DNA from: Pseudonocardia sp. DSM 110487
Lineage (GTDB): Bacteria; Actinomycetota; Actinomycetes; Mycobacteriales; Pseudonocardiaceae
Assembly: GCF_019468565.1 (NCBI RefSeq)
Contig: NZ_CP080521.1
Location: forward strand, 868,001-932,000
Direction: 5' to 3'
DNA length: 64,000 nt
Each line of letters begins with the position of its first letter. Positions within the stretch are counted from its first letter, which is position 1. Made by a program: the position numbers and the translations under genes. The notes below the pieces were generated by a model. The model saw only the letters and a list, made by a program, of their open reading frames with translations. It was not told the DNA's origin and searched no databases. Of the stretch, positions 50,016 to 57,178 are shown one piece after another.

Positions 50016-51239
50016 ATGACCCAGACGGTGCCCATCCCGCACGGCCTTCCCATGGAGCGCGACGCGAGCCCCTTCGATCCCCCTCGCCGGATCAGCCGGT
50101 TGCGCGAGGCCCGCCCGGTCAGCCCCCTGATCTTCCCCGACGGTCACGAGGGCTGGCTGGTCACCGGCTACGACGCGGTCCGCCAGGTCATGGCCGACAC
50201 CCGGTTCAGCTCCCGCCAGGACATCGGCATCCTCCACCTGCCCTACGAGACCCCCGGCATGCCCGCACCCACCGAGCCGTCGCCGCAGGTGCCGGGCCTG
50301 TTCATCAGCATGGACCCGCCGGATCACACGCGGCTGCGCCGCAAGCTCACCGGCGCCTTCACCGTCAAGCGCATGCGGATGCTCGAGGAGCACATCACCG
50401 AGATCGTCGAGCGGCAACTGGACGAGCTGGCGCGCCTCACGCCCCCGGTCGACCTGGTCGCGGAGTTCGCGCTGCCGGTGCCGTCGCTGGTGATCTGCGA
50501 GCTGCTCGGCGTCCCCTACGCGGACCGGGCGAACTTCCAGGTCAACTCGGCCAAGTTCCTGGAGAAGGACGTGACGCTCGAGGAGAAGATGGCCGCCTAC
50601 GGCGGAATGACCACGTACCTGGCCGAACTGGTCATGCGTAAACGCGCCGAACCGGGCGAGGACATCCTGTCCGACCTCGCCCGCGATGACGACGTCACGG
50701 TTGAGGAGCTGATCGGCGTCGCCTTCCTGCTCCTGCTCGCGGGCCACGAGACCACCGCCAACATGCTGGCACTGGGCACCTTCGCGCTCCTGGAGCACCC
50801 CGAGCAGCTGGCCGAACTGCGCGCCAACCCGCACCTGCTGCCCGATGCCGTCGAGGAGATGTTGCGCTACCTGGCCATCGCCGATGTCTTCTACCGCTAT
50901 GCCACGGAGGACATCGAGGTCGGCGGCGAAACGATCAGCGAGGGGTCGACGGTCGTCGTCTCGTTGCTGGCCGGCAACCACGACCCGCAGCGCTTCGACA
51001 ACCCCGACACCCTGGACATCCACCGCAAGGCCCGCGGTCACCTGTCCTTCGGGCACGGCGTCCACCAATGCCTCGGCCAGCAACTGGCCCGGATCGAGAT
51101 GCGCGCCGGATTCGACGGGCTGCTGCGTCGCTTCCCGACGCTCGAGCTCGCCATCCCCGCGGGTGAGGTGAAACTCAAGACCGACATGAACATCTACGGC
51201 GTCCACACGCTGCCGGTCCGCTGGACGGAAACGGCCTAG
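50016..51239 (+). CDS. Cytochrome P450
   Basis: The 407-aa bacterial P450 has the I-helix AGHETTANM, the ExxR pair in VEEMLRYLA, and the haem loop FGHGVHQCLGQQLARIEM with the cysteine ligand. It hydroxylates or oxidises an unknown substrate with electrons from ferredoxin. The start ATG 50016 follows GAAAGGA; the frame begins earlier without conservation. It is divergent from the SARP gene and probably its target. Confidence 0.92.
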   Translation: MTQTVPIPHGLPMERDASPFDPPRRISRLREARPVSPLIFPDGHEGWLVTGYDAVRQVMADTRFSSRQDIGILHLPYETPGMPAPTEPSPQVPGLFISMDPPDHTRLRRKLTGAFTVKRMRMLEEHITEIVERQLDELARLTPPVDLVAEFALPVPSLVICELLGVPYADRANFQVNSAKFLEKDVTLEEKMAAYGGMTTYLAELVMRKRAEPGEDILSDLARDDDVTVEELIGVAFLLLLAGHETTANMLALGTFALLEHPEQLAELRANPHLLPDAVEEMLRYLAIADVFYRYATEDIEVGGETISEGSTVVVSLLAGNHDPQRFDNPDTLDIHRKARGHLSFGHGVHQCLGQQLARIEMRAGFDGLLRRFPTLELAIPAGEVKLKTDMNIYGVHTLPVRWTETA

Positions 51240-51255
51240 CTGTTCGTGCGCCCAC

Positions 51256-51840
51256 TCAATCGAGCAGGAGGGCCGCGAAGAGCTTCGCCGTCCTGGGGTC
51301 GACCGTCCAGGTCTGTGCCAGTTCGGCGGCGTCCTCGTCGGTGAGGCCCGCCCGCTCGTAGCGGCTCACCAGTTCCTCGTCGCCGTCCGGGTCGCGGGGA
51401 GCGATGTCGACGCCGACGACGTCGGCCTTTCCGACGATGGCCTTCGCGTCCGGGTAGAGGTCGAGGCCCCATGCGTCGGCCAGCGCTTCGGCGTCCGCGA
51501 GCTGGCGATCGTGCCGACGACCGGTCCCGGTCACCACGGAGTCGGCGACCGAGGTGAGGTAGTCGGGGGTGCCGTACACCGGATCGAGAGGGGGTGGCGC
51601 CGACGGCGCGGGTGGATCGGGCGTCGGGGTGGCCATGGCTGACGCTGCAGACGGGCGGGGCGCGGCGGGGACGGCATCGCGGTCGGGCTGCAGGGTCACG
51701 ACGATCAGGCTGGCGATTCCCGCGGCCGCGATGCCGAGCGTGGATCCGGCCGCTGTCTGGGCCCTCGCACGCCGCCGCCTGCGCCGCTCGACGATGTCGA
51801 GCACGTCGGAGAGCGGGAGAGGGGGCCGCGGGTCGTTCAT
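51256..51840 (-). CDS. Membrane protein with two outer repeats, likely regulator of the adjacent ECF sigma factor
   Basis: The 194-aa protein has a short cytosolic part (1-28, RRRRRRARA stop), one TM helix (about 30-50), a Pro/Ala-rich linker (57-86), and an outer region with two related units: ADAEALADAWGLDLYPDAKA (about 115-134) and LTDEDAAELAQTWTVDP (about 166-182). The same unit occurs twice in the secreted protein at 53430-53975. It overlaps the sigma factor stop (ATGA), the usual place of an anti-sigma factor. The cytosolic part is very short for a classical anti-sigma domain, so mechanism is open. Confidence 0.75.
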   Translation of the reverse strand: MNDPRPPLPLSDVLDIVERRRRRRARAQTAAGSTLGIAAAGIASLIVVTLQPDRDAVPAAPRPSAASAMATPTPDPPAPSAPPPLDPVYGTPDYLTSVADSVVTGTGRRHDRQLADAEALADAWGLDLYPDAKAIVGKADVVGVDIAPRDPDGDEELVSRYERAGLTDEDAAELAQTWTVDPRTAKLFAALLLD

Positions 51841-52355
51841 CGGTGGCCTCCCGGTCCGGTGGGGTCGCTGCCCAGCGCGCGTCGCAGCCGGGCGCGGCCG
51901 GTGCTGAGCAGCGCGGATACCGTGCCCTGTGAGATGCCCATCCGTTCGGCCACCTGGTGTTCGGTGAGGTCGTCCCAGTAGCGGAGGCGGATCGCGGTGC
52001 GCATCCGCGGAGGTAGCCTGCGGCACGCCCGGTACACGTCGTCGTGGTGGTGGTCGCCGATGTCCACGAACGTCACGGGGAGCATCCGTGCGAGGGCGCG
52101 GCTCTCCAGCATGCGGTGGCGCCAGCTGCGGCGGCAGATGTTGACCGCCACGCGGTACACCCAGCCCTCCGGCGAGTCCATGATCGCCACCCGGGGCCAC
52201 CGCTCGTAGGCGCGGGCGAACGCCTCCGCGGCGGCCTCCCGCCCGAGGAGCGGGTCGCCCACCGCGGCGGACACCCGGCGGGTCACCCCGTCCGCAACGG
52301 ACTCGTACCAGGGGGCGAAGTCCAGCCACACGACCGTTTCGAGATCGACGGTCAC
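51837..52355 (-). CDS. ECF sigma factor (SigE-like)
   Basis: The 172-aa sigma factor has region 2 (EAFARAYERWPRVAIMDSPEGWVYRVAVNI) and region 4 (RLPPRMRTAIRLRYWDDL and EHQVAERMGISQGTVSALL). The GTG at 52355 overlaps the stop of the amidoligase gene by four bases (GTGA), with AAGGAG just upstream. The downstream membrane gene overlaps its stop. Thus sigma factor and probable regulator are translationally coupled to the upstream enzyme, which suggests one stress-response cassette. Confidence 0.85.
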   Translation of the reverse strand: MTVDLETVVWLDFAPWYESVADGVTRRVSAAVGDPLLGREAAAEAFARAYERWPRVAIMDSPEGWVYRVAVNICRRSWRHRMLESRALARMLPVTFVDIGDHHHDDVYRACRRLPPRMRTAIRLRYWDDLTEHQVAERMGISQGTVSALLSTGRARLRRALGSDPTGPGGHR

Positions 52356-53416
52356 CACTCCTTACGGCCCCACCGGGCCAGGGTGCGGAGATCGTGCCGG
52401 ACGCTTCCCGCCGGCTCCGGGAACCGATCGCGTGCCAGGCACCGCTGCAGCAGCCCCTCGACGAGTGCCGCTTGCGACATGATCTGGGCGGCGTCGGCGG
52501 CCCCGGGCAGGATACGGACCTCCAGGGTGTCCTTGATCATCGGCTCGCGGATCACGTGCAGCAGGTTGACGTCGCAGTACTTGCTGAGCTCGACGGCCGT
52601 GACGGCGTTGCGCACGTCGTCCCACGAGCCCAGGTCCCGCAGTGTGCCGACCAGCTCGACGAGGGCAGGTGGCGGTGGGCCGAGCCTGCGGCACGCCGGG
52701 TTCGTGCCCAGCAATGCGCGTAGCGGCTCACCCCACTTCGAGAACAGCTCGACGACGTTCGCGAACGCCTGCGGCGTCCGGAACGGTGCCGCGTCGAAGT
52801 GCAGGTGCACCGCCGCCTCCACCGGAACCGTGAACCCGAGCTCACCGGCCGGGCGCAGGATCCGCTCCAGCGCGTCGCCGTGTTCGTGCTCCAGCGGCGT
52901 GGTGATGATCTCCGCGGGGCGGTGGCGTTCGCCCGGCAGCGGTGCCGCCATCGCGATGCTGGCGTCGTCCCGATCGGTGACCTTGTAGATCGAACCGCGG
53001 GCGCACGTCACCTCGGTCCCGAACAGCGCGGCCACGGGTGCCAGCACCTCATCGACGGGGGCGGCCGGGTCGCACACCTGCGCGAGCAGGTTGAGCAGGC
53101 GCGCGTCGTCGGTGACGATCCGGTGCCAACCCGGCAGCGGGGCGGCCCGGACGTCCAGGTCGGCAACGATGGTGACGTCGTCGACGACGGAGCACACCGG
53201 GCGGCCCGCGGCGTCCAGCACGTCGAACCCCGGTGTCAGGTGGCGGAAGGCCCCCATGCCGGGTACCGCCGACGGCTCGCTGTCGCGGTGGAAGGCGAGT
53301 GCGACCTCGCCCCCCACCGCGACCGCGACCGCGTGCGCCAGATCTGCCCTGCTCGCCCCGCGCGGAGCGAGCAGCTCGATCTCGAAGCCGACCCGGGACT
53401 CCAGCTCGTGGAGCAC
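52352..53416 (-). CDS. Amidoligase-like (COOH-NH2 ligase) enzyme
   Basis: The 354-aa protein opens with LHELESRVGFEIELLAPRG, the GFEIEL strand typical of amidoligase_2/GCS-like carboxylate-amine ligases, and later has AAVHLHFDAAPF, LSKYCDVNLLHVIREP and KDTLEVRILPGA. Such enzymes (related to glutamine synthetase and GCS) join a carboxylate to an amine with ATP and are predicted to modify peptides or cell-wall pieces. Start GTG 53416 is 13 bases after the stop of the secreted-protein gene, and GAGGGG in that stop region is its ribosome site. The substrate is unknown. Confidence 0.7.
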   Translation of the reverse strand: MLHELESRVGFEIELLAPRGASRADLAHAVAVAVGGEVALAFHRDSEPSAVPGMGAFRHLTPGFDVLDAAGRPVCSVVDDVTIVADLDVRAAPLPGWHRIVTDDARLLNLLAQVCDPAAPVDEVLAPVAALFGTEVTCARGSIYKVTDRDDASIAMAAPLPGERHRPAEIITTPLEHEHGDALERILRPAGELGFTVPVEAAVHLHFDAAPFRTPQAFANVVELFSKWGEPLRALLGTNPACRRLGPPPPALVELVGTLRDLGSWDDVRNAVTAVELSKYCDVNLLHVIREPMIKDTLEVRILPGAADAAQIMSQAALVEGLLQRCLARDRFPEPAGSVRHDLRTLARWGRKEW

Positions 53417-53429
53417 GCAGCGGTTCCCC

Positions 53430-53975
53430 TCAGGAAGCGTCGACGAACGGGAGCACCCCGACGGTCTTGAGTTCGCGGCCGGCCTTGACCTTCGCGAGGG
53501 CCGGATCCACACCCCAGTTCTGCGCGAGCACCGCGGCGTCCTCGGCTGTGTATCCCGTGTCGACGAACAGCTGGGCCAGCTGGGTGTCGGAGAGGCCGTC
53601 GGCGGCGGACGGGTTCGCGTACGGAGTCGCGGCGAGCGGCGTCCCCTCCACCAGGAACGAACCGGCCTTGACCTTGGTCTGGGAGACGTCGGGCACACCC
53701 CAGCTCCGGGACAGCGCGACCGCGTCCTCGTACGTGTAGCCCGCATCGGCGTACGCCTGCGCCGCGGTGGCATCGGGGACCTGGGCGGCACTGGCCCCGA
53801 ATGCGAGGTGCTCCACGACGGGCTCGATCGCCGGGACATCGGCGTTGGCGGCCGCAGGGGCCATGAGCACCGAACCCGCGATCGGCAGCCCGATCAGCCC
53901 GAACACCACAGCCGGGCGGCGGAACCGGCCCTGCCATGTAGACCGCCTCTGCTCCACCGGTTCGCGATGATCCAT
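53430..53975 (-). CDS. Secreted protein with two EDA-LA-W repeats
   Basis: The 181-aa protein has a signal peptide (RRPAVVFGLIGLPIAGSVLM, then cleavage about AANA-DV near residue 45). The mature protein holds two units of about 40 residues: YTYEDAVALSRSWGVPD...TKVKAGSFL (about 70-108) and YTAEDAAVLAQNWGVDPALAKVKAG (first part near 131-169). The same unit is in the outer part of the membrane protein of this cassette. Start ATG 53975 follows GAGGAG. Function unknown; it could be a ligand, co-receptor or substrate of the amidoligase. Confidence 0.7.
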   Translation of the reverse strand: MDHREPVEQRRSTWQGRFRRPAVVFGLIGLPIAGSVLMAPAAANADVPAIEPVVEHLAFGASAAQVPDATAAQAYADAGYTYEDAVALSRSWGVPDVSQTKVKAGSFLVEGTPLAATPYANPSAADGLSDTQLAQLFVDTGYTAEDAAVLAQNWGVDPALAKVKAGRELKTVGVLPFVDAS

Positions 53976-54016
53976 CCCTCACTCCTCACAGTCGCTGTCG
54001 CCGCCGTGCCGGCGCT

Positions 54017-54042
54017 GACATCTCGTGAAGCGCGAGGGGTTG
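54017..54042 (-). promoter_or_regulatory. Candidate ECF promoter of the secreted-protein/amidoligase/sigma cassette
   Basis: On the reverse strand CAACCCC (54036-54042) and TGTC (54017-54020) lie about 16-17 bases apart, 42 bases before the secreted-protein start. CAACC with a GTC-type -10 is a form used by several SigE-like ECF factors, which would mean self-activation. The match is short and may be chance. Confidence 0.3.
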
Positions 54043-54066
54043 GCTGCTCCTTAGTGAAGTGATGTG

Positions 54067-54082
54067 GATCACCGAGGTGATC
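54067..54082. promoter_or_regulatory. 16-bp palindrome upstream of the ECF cassette
   Basis: GATCACC-GA-GGTGATC is a perfect 7-bp-arm dyad about 90 bases upstream of the secreted-protein gene and 69 bases from the MarR stop. It looks like an operator. A nearby ACTTCA-type half-site (reverse strand near 54053) resembles the boxes before the polysaccharide operon. The regulator is unknown. Confidence 0.4.
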
Positions 54083-54150
54083 ACGGCGCCGGATCTGCTG
54101 CCCGGCTGCGGTATGGCGCCCTGTCACCGCCGGTCGGTGGAGGCGAGGGG

Positions 54151-54675
54151 TCAGCAGGCGTTCGGGCAGAAGCCGTCGAGCTCCGCGTTGAACCCGGGTG
54201 GGCGGTCCGGCTTGCTCGGGTCGATGGTCCGGAGGATGCGGTGGCCGATCTCGCTGAGCTGCCGCGTCTGCGCCTTGGTCAACGGGTCGAAGACGAGGCG
54301 CCGGATCTCCTCCGAGTGCGCCTCGAAGGAGCCGACGAACTTCTCCCAGCCGTCCCCGGTGAGGATGGCGAGGGTGCAGCGGCCGTCGGTGGGGTCGGGT
54401 GCGCGGCGTACCCAGCCGCGCTTCTCCATGCGGGAGATCACCTGAGACAGCCGCGACAGCGAGCCGTTGGTGAGCACCGCGAGCTCGCTCATCCGCATCG
54501 AGTGGCCTTCGTGCAGGGCCAGCGCCATGAGTGCCCAGTACTCGAAGTGGTTCATCCCCGCGTCGCGCTGGAGTTGGTCGTTGAGCGCCGCCGGCAGCTT
54601 GATCATCAGGCCGACGAGCACGAGCCAGATCGGTAGCTCCTCTTCGGTCAGCCAGGTCCGCTCGGTGGTCTCCAC
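54151..54675 (-). CDS. MarR family transcriptional regulator
   Basis: The 174-aa MarR protein has a winged helix (MRMSELAVLTNGSLSRLSQVISRMEKRGWV, residues about 60-90) and wing residues DPTDGRCTLAILT. Helices before and after form the dimer. The start GTG 54675 is divergent from the polysaccharide operon, with TTGAAG/ACTTCA boxes in the 302-bp gap, so it likely controls that operon and itself. The C-terminus carries two Cys (GFCPNAC), unusual and possibly redox-active. Confidence 0.88.
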   Translation of the reverse strand: METTERTWLTEEELPIWLVLVGLMIKLPAALNDQLQRDAGMNHFEYWALMALALHEGHSMRMSELAVLTNGSLSRLSQVISRMEKRGWVRRAPDPTDGRCTLAILTGDGWEKFVGSFEAHSEEIRRLVFDPLTKAQTRQLSEIGHRILRTIDPSKPDRPPGFNAELDGFCPNAC

Positions 54676-54698
54676 TCGGCGGAGTCTAGCCGGACTTT

Positions 54699-54912
54699 AC
54701 TTCATGGTTGAAGTGACTGACCGCACACCCGACTTGCCGCCTTGATCGCGTAACCGCTAGCTTTGCTTGAGCGTTGAAGCTACATGGTTGAAGTAACGGC
54801 GCGGGGGACCGGTCTCATGCACGTCGTCCGGTAGGGCCTCGCCGCCCGATTTCAGCCATCCCAGTGACTCGACGGAGAGTCGCCCGGTCAGTTGTAGCTG
54901 ACTGAAGCTTCA
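54699..54912. promoter_or_regulatory. MarR-type boxes before the polysaccharide operon
   Basis: ACTTCA-TGGT-TGAAGT (54699-54714) is a perfect dyad; TTGAAGC-TACATGG-TTGAAGT (54774-54794) is a direct pair; and TGAAGCTTCA (54903-54912) is a palindrome. CATGGTTGAAGT occurs twice. These lie in the 302-bp gap between the MarR gene and the dehydrogenase gene, where no other feature is seen. They are likely sites for the MarR protein. Confidence 0.55.
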
Positions 54913-54977
54913 TGTTCCTTCCAGTCATCGTCCGGCTCCTCCGTGAGCCGGCGTCCAAGTCATGTGAGAGGTTTCCT

Positions 54978-55940
54978 GTGGAGTCTTCGCGGATCTTCAT
55001 CGTCGGTTCTGGTGTGGTCGGTGCCGCCACGGGCGAGGGCTTCCTCGCCGCAGGTCACAAGGTGACGTTCATCGACGTCTCGGCGCCGCGGGTGGCCGAG
55101 CTGGCCGCGCGCGGCCTGGATGTGCGTACCGAGATCGACCTGTCCGGCGAGCCGGAGTCGTTCATCTTCCTGACCCTGCCCACGCCGAACGACGGGCACC
55201 GCTACGACCTGTCGGCGTTCACCGCCGGTACCGCCTCTGTGGGCAAGGCCCTCGCCCTGTCCACCGCACGGCACACCGTCGTGGTGCGCTCCACCGTTTC
55301 CCCCGGCACCACCGAGGGCTTGGTCAAGACCACCCTGGAGGAGAACTCCGGGATGGTGGCCAACGAGGGCTTCGGGCTCGCGTCCAACCCCGAGTTCCTG
55401 CGCGCGGTCTCCGCGGCAGAGGACTTCGCCCACCCGTGGATGACGATCATCGCCAGCCGCGACCCGCAGAACGTCGAGCGGCTGCGCGAGCTGCTCGCAC
55501 CCTTCGGTGGCGAGCTGCGCACCTTCACCAACCCGGCCGAGGCCGAGTTCGTCAAGGCAGCGCACAACATCTTCAACGCCACCAAGATCAGCTTCTGGAA
55601 CGAGATGTGGCTGGTCGCCCAGAAGCTCGGCCTCGACCTGGACCCGATCGCCGCCACCGTGGCCCGCTCGGCAGAGGGCTCGATCAACCCCGAGTACGGC
55701 ATCCGCGGCGGCGCCCCCTACGGCGGCGTGTGCCTGCCCAAGGACACCCAGGGCTTCCTCGGGTTCGCCAAGACCGTCGACGTCGACATGCCGCTGCTGT
55801 CCGCCGTGGTGGAGGTCAACGACCGCCTGGCCGAGATCGTCGACCACGAGGCCGACATCACCGACCTCGCCGCCACCCACTCGCAGCTGCGTGAGGCCGC
55901 CCGCGGAGTGCAGCAGCAAGCGGTGAGCGAACCGGCATGA
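54978..55940 (+). CDS. UDP-glucose/GDP-mannose 6-dehydrogenase lacking the C-terminal domain
   Basis: The 320-aa NAD-dependent enzyme has VGSGVVGAATGEGF (NAD loop), TPNDGHRYDLSAF, the substrate strand FVKAAHNIFNATKISFWNEM with Lys193, and the catalytic Cys252 in GGVCLPKD. It should oxidise a nucleotide sugar (UDP-glucose or GDP-mannose) to the uronic acid. Full-length enzymes are about 430 aa; here the C-terminal sugar-nucleotide domain is missing, and a short tail overlaps the next gene (ATGA). Start GTG 54978 has GAGAGG. It may need a partner or act on a different form of the substrate. Confidence 0.85.
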   Translation: MESSRIFIVGSGVVGAATGEGFLAAGHKVTFIDVSAPRVAELAARGLDVRTEIDLSGEPESFIFLTLPTPNDGHRYDLSAFTAGTASVGKALALSTARHTVVVRSTVSPGTTEGLVKTTLEENSGMVANEGFGLASNPEFLRAVSAAEDFAHPWMTIIASRDPQNVERLRELLAPFGGELRTFTNPAEAEFVKAAHNIFNATKISFWNEMWLVAQKLGLDLDPIAATVARSAEGSINPEYGIRGGAPYGGVCLPKDTQGFLGFAKTVDVDMPLLSAVVEVNDRLAEIVDHEADITDLAATHSQLREAARGVQQQAVSEPA

Positions 55941-57178
55941 ACCTGCCGCTGTTCTACTACGTGCTCGGCACCCCGTTGGGTGTGCTCGGGCTGATCCGGT
56001 GGGGGACCTGGCTGATCCGCCGGGTCCCCGCCGTGCTGTACAAGCCGATCGCCGGCGACCACGACGCATCGCTGGCGATCGTCGTCCCGGTGTACCAGGA
56101 GGACCCCGAGATACTGGCCACCGCGATCGAGTCGTGGCTGGCCAACCGCGTCGACCAGATCATCCTTGTGGTGGACGTTTCCGACACCACCTGTCAGGAC
56201 GTCGCCGCCGGGTATCCCGTCGAGGTGATCATCACCGACGTCCCTGGCAAGCGGGACGCCCTCCGGCGGGGCTGGCGGGCGGCCCGGACCGAGCTCGTCG
56301 CCCTGGTGGACTCGGACACCATCTGGGCCCCGGACGTCGCCGACGAGGTGCGCAAGCCGTTCGCCGATCCCCGCATCGGCGGGGTCGGCACCCGCCAGTC
56401 CGTCTACGGCACCAGCGGGTTCCTCGCGCGGATCACCGACATGTTCCTCGATCACCGCTACTTCGACGAGAACGCCAGCCAGTCCCGGCTCGGCAGGGCC
56501 GTGTCCTGCCTGTCCGGGCGCACGGCCGTCTACCGCCGCCACGTCCTCGTCGAGATCGAGGACGAGTTCATGAACGAGACGTTCTGGGGCGTGCAGGCCC
56601 TGTCCGGTGACGACAAGCGGCTCACGACGCTCACCCTGGAACGCGGCTACCTGACCTACATGCAGCGCACCGCAGAGGTGTGGTCGACCTTCCCCACCCG
56701 GTGGAAGGTGTTCTTCCGCCAGCGGCTGCGCTGGGCCCGCAACACATGGCGATCCGACCTGCGCGCCCTGTCCAAGCCGTGGGTGTGGCGCCACCCCTTC
56801 CTCGCCTACACGATGATCGACAAGGGCCTGTCCGGCTTCACCCTGCTGCTGGGCCCCGGCTTCCTCGTCTACTCCCTCGTCAGCGGGAACTGGATCTTCT
56901 CCCTGGTGCTGGTCGCCTGGTGGCAGCTCAGCCGCGCCGCCAAGCTCCTGCCGCACATCCGCAGGCGCCCGTCCTCACTCTTCTTCGTCCTCGGCTACGT
57001 CGCCGTGTCCTGGGTCATGGCCCTCATCAAGATGTACGCCCTCGTGACCATCCGAACCCAGCGTTGGGGCACCCGCCAGGTCGCCGTCGAGAACGGCCAT
57101 GTCGTCCGGACCGGGACAGTGGACCTCGCCGTCGTGATTCCGGACCAGCACGCCGAGCGCGAAAGGATTGCGGCATGA
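55937..57178 (+). CDS. Processive GT2 glycosyltransferase (hyaluronan/alginate synthase-like)
   Basis: The 413-aa membrane enzyme has an N-terminal helix (FYYVLGTPLGVLGLIRWGTWL), then the GT2 domain with DSDT at 125-128, the base region LSGDDKRL near 224 and QRLRW at 262-266, then four hydrophobic segments at the C-terminus (about 290-385). QxxRW marks processive synthases of hyaluronan, cellulose, chitin and alginate. It starts at ATG overlapping the dehydrogenase stop and should use the uronic acid product. Confidence 0.88.
   Translation: MNLPLFYYVLGTPLGVLGLIRWGTWLIRRVPAVLYKPIAGDHDASLAIVVPVYQEDPEILATAIESWLANRVDQIILVVDVSDTTCQDVAAGYPVEVIITDVPGKRDALRRGWRAARTELVALVDSDTIWAPDVADEVRKPFADPRIGGVGTRQSVYGTSGFLARITDMFLDHRYFDENASQSRLGRAVSCLSGRTAVYRRHVLVEIEDEFMNETFWGVQALSGDDKRLTTLTLERGYLTYMQRTAEVWSTFPTRWKVFFRQRLRWARNTWRSDLRALSKPWVWRHPFLAYTMIDKGLSGFTLLLGPGFLVYSLVSGNWIFSLVLVAWWQLSRAAKLLPHIRRRPSSLFFVLGYVAVSWVMALIKMYALVTIRTQRWGTRQVAVENGHVVRTGTVDLAVVIPDQHAERERIAA

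Noticed and set aside
56680..57174. Upstream extension of the beta-helix gene
   Set aside because: It lies in another frame of the GT2 gene; the ATG at 57175 overlaps the GT stop and starts a signal/TM helix.
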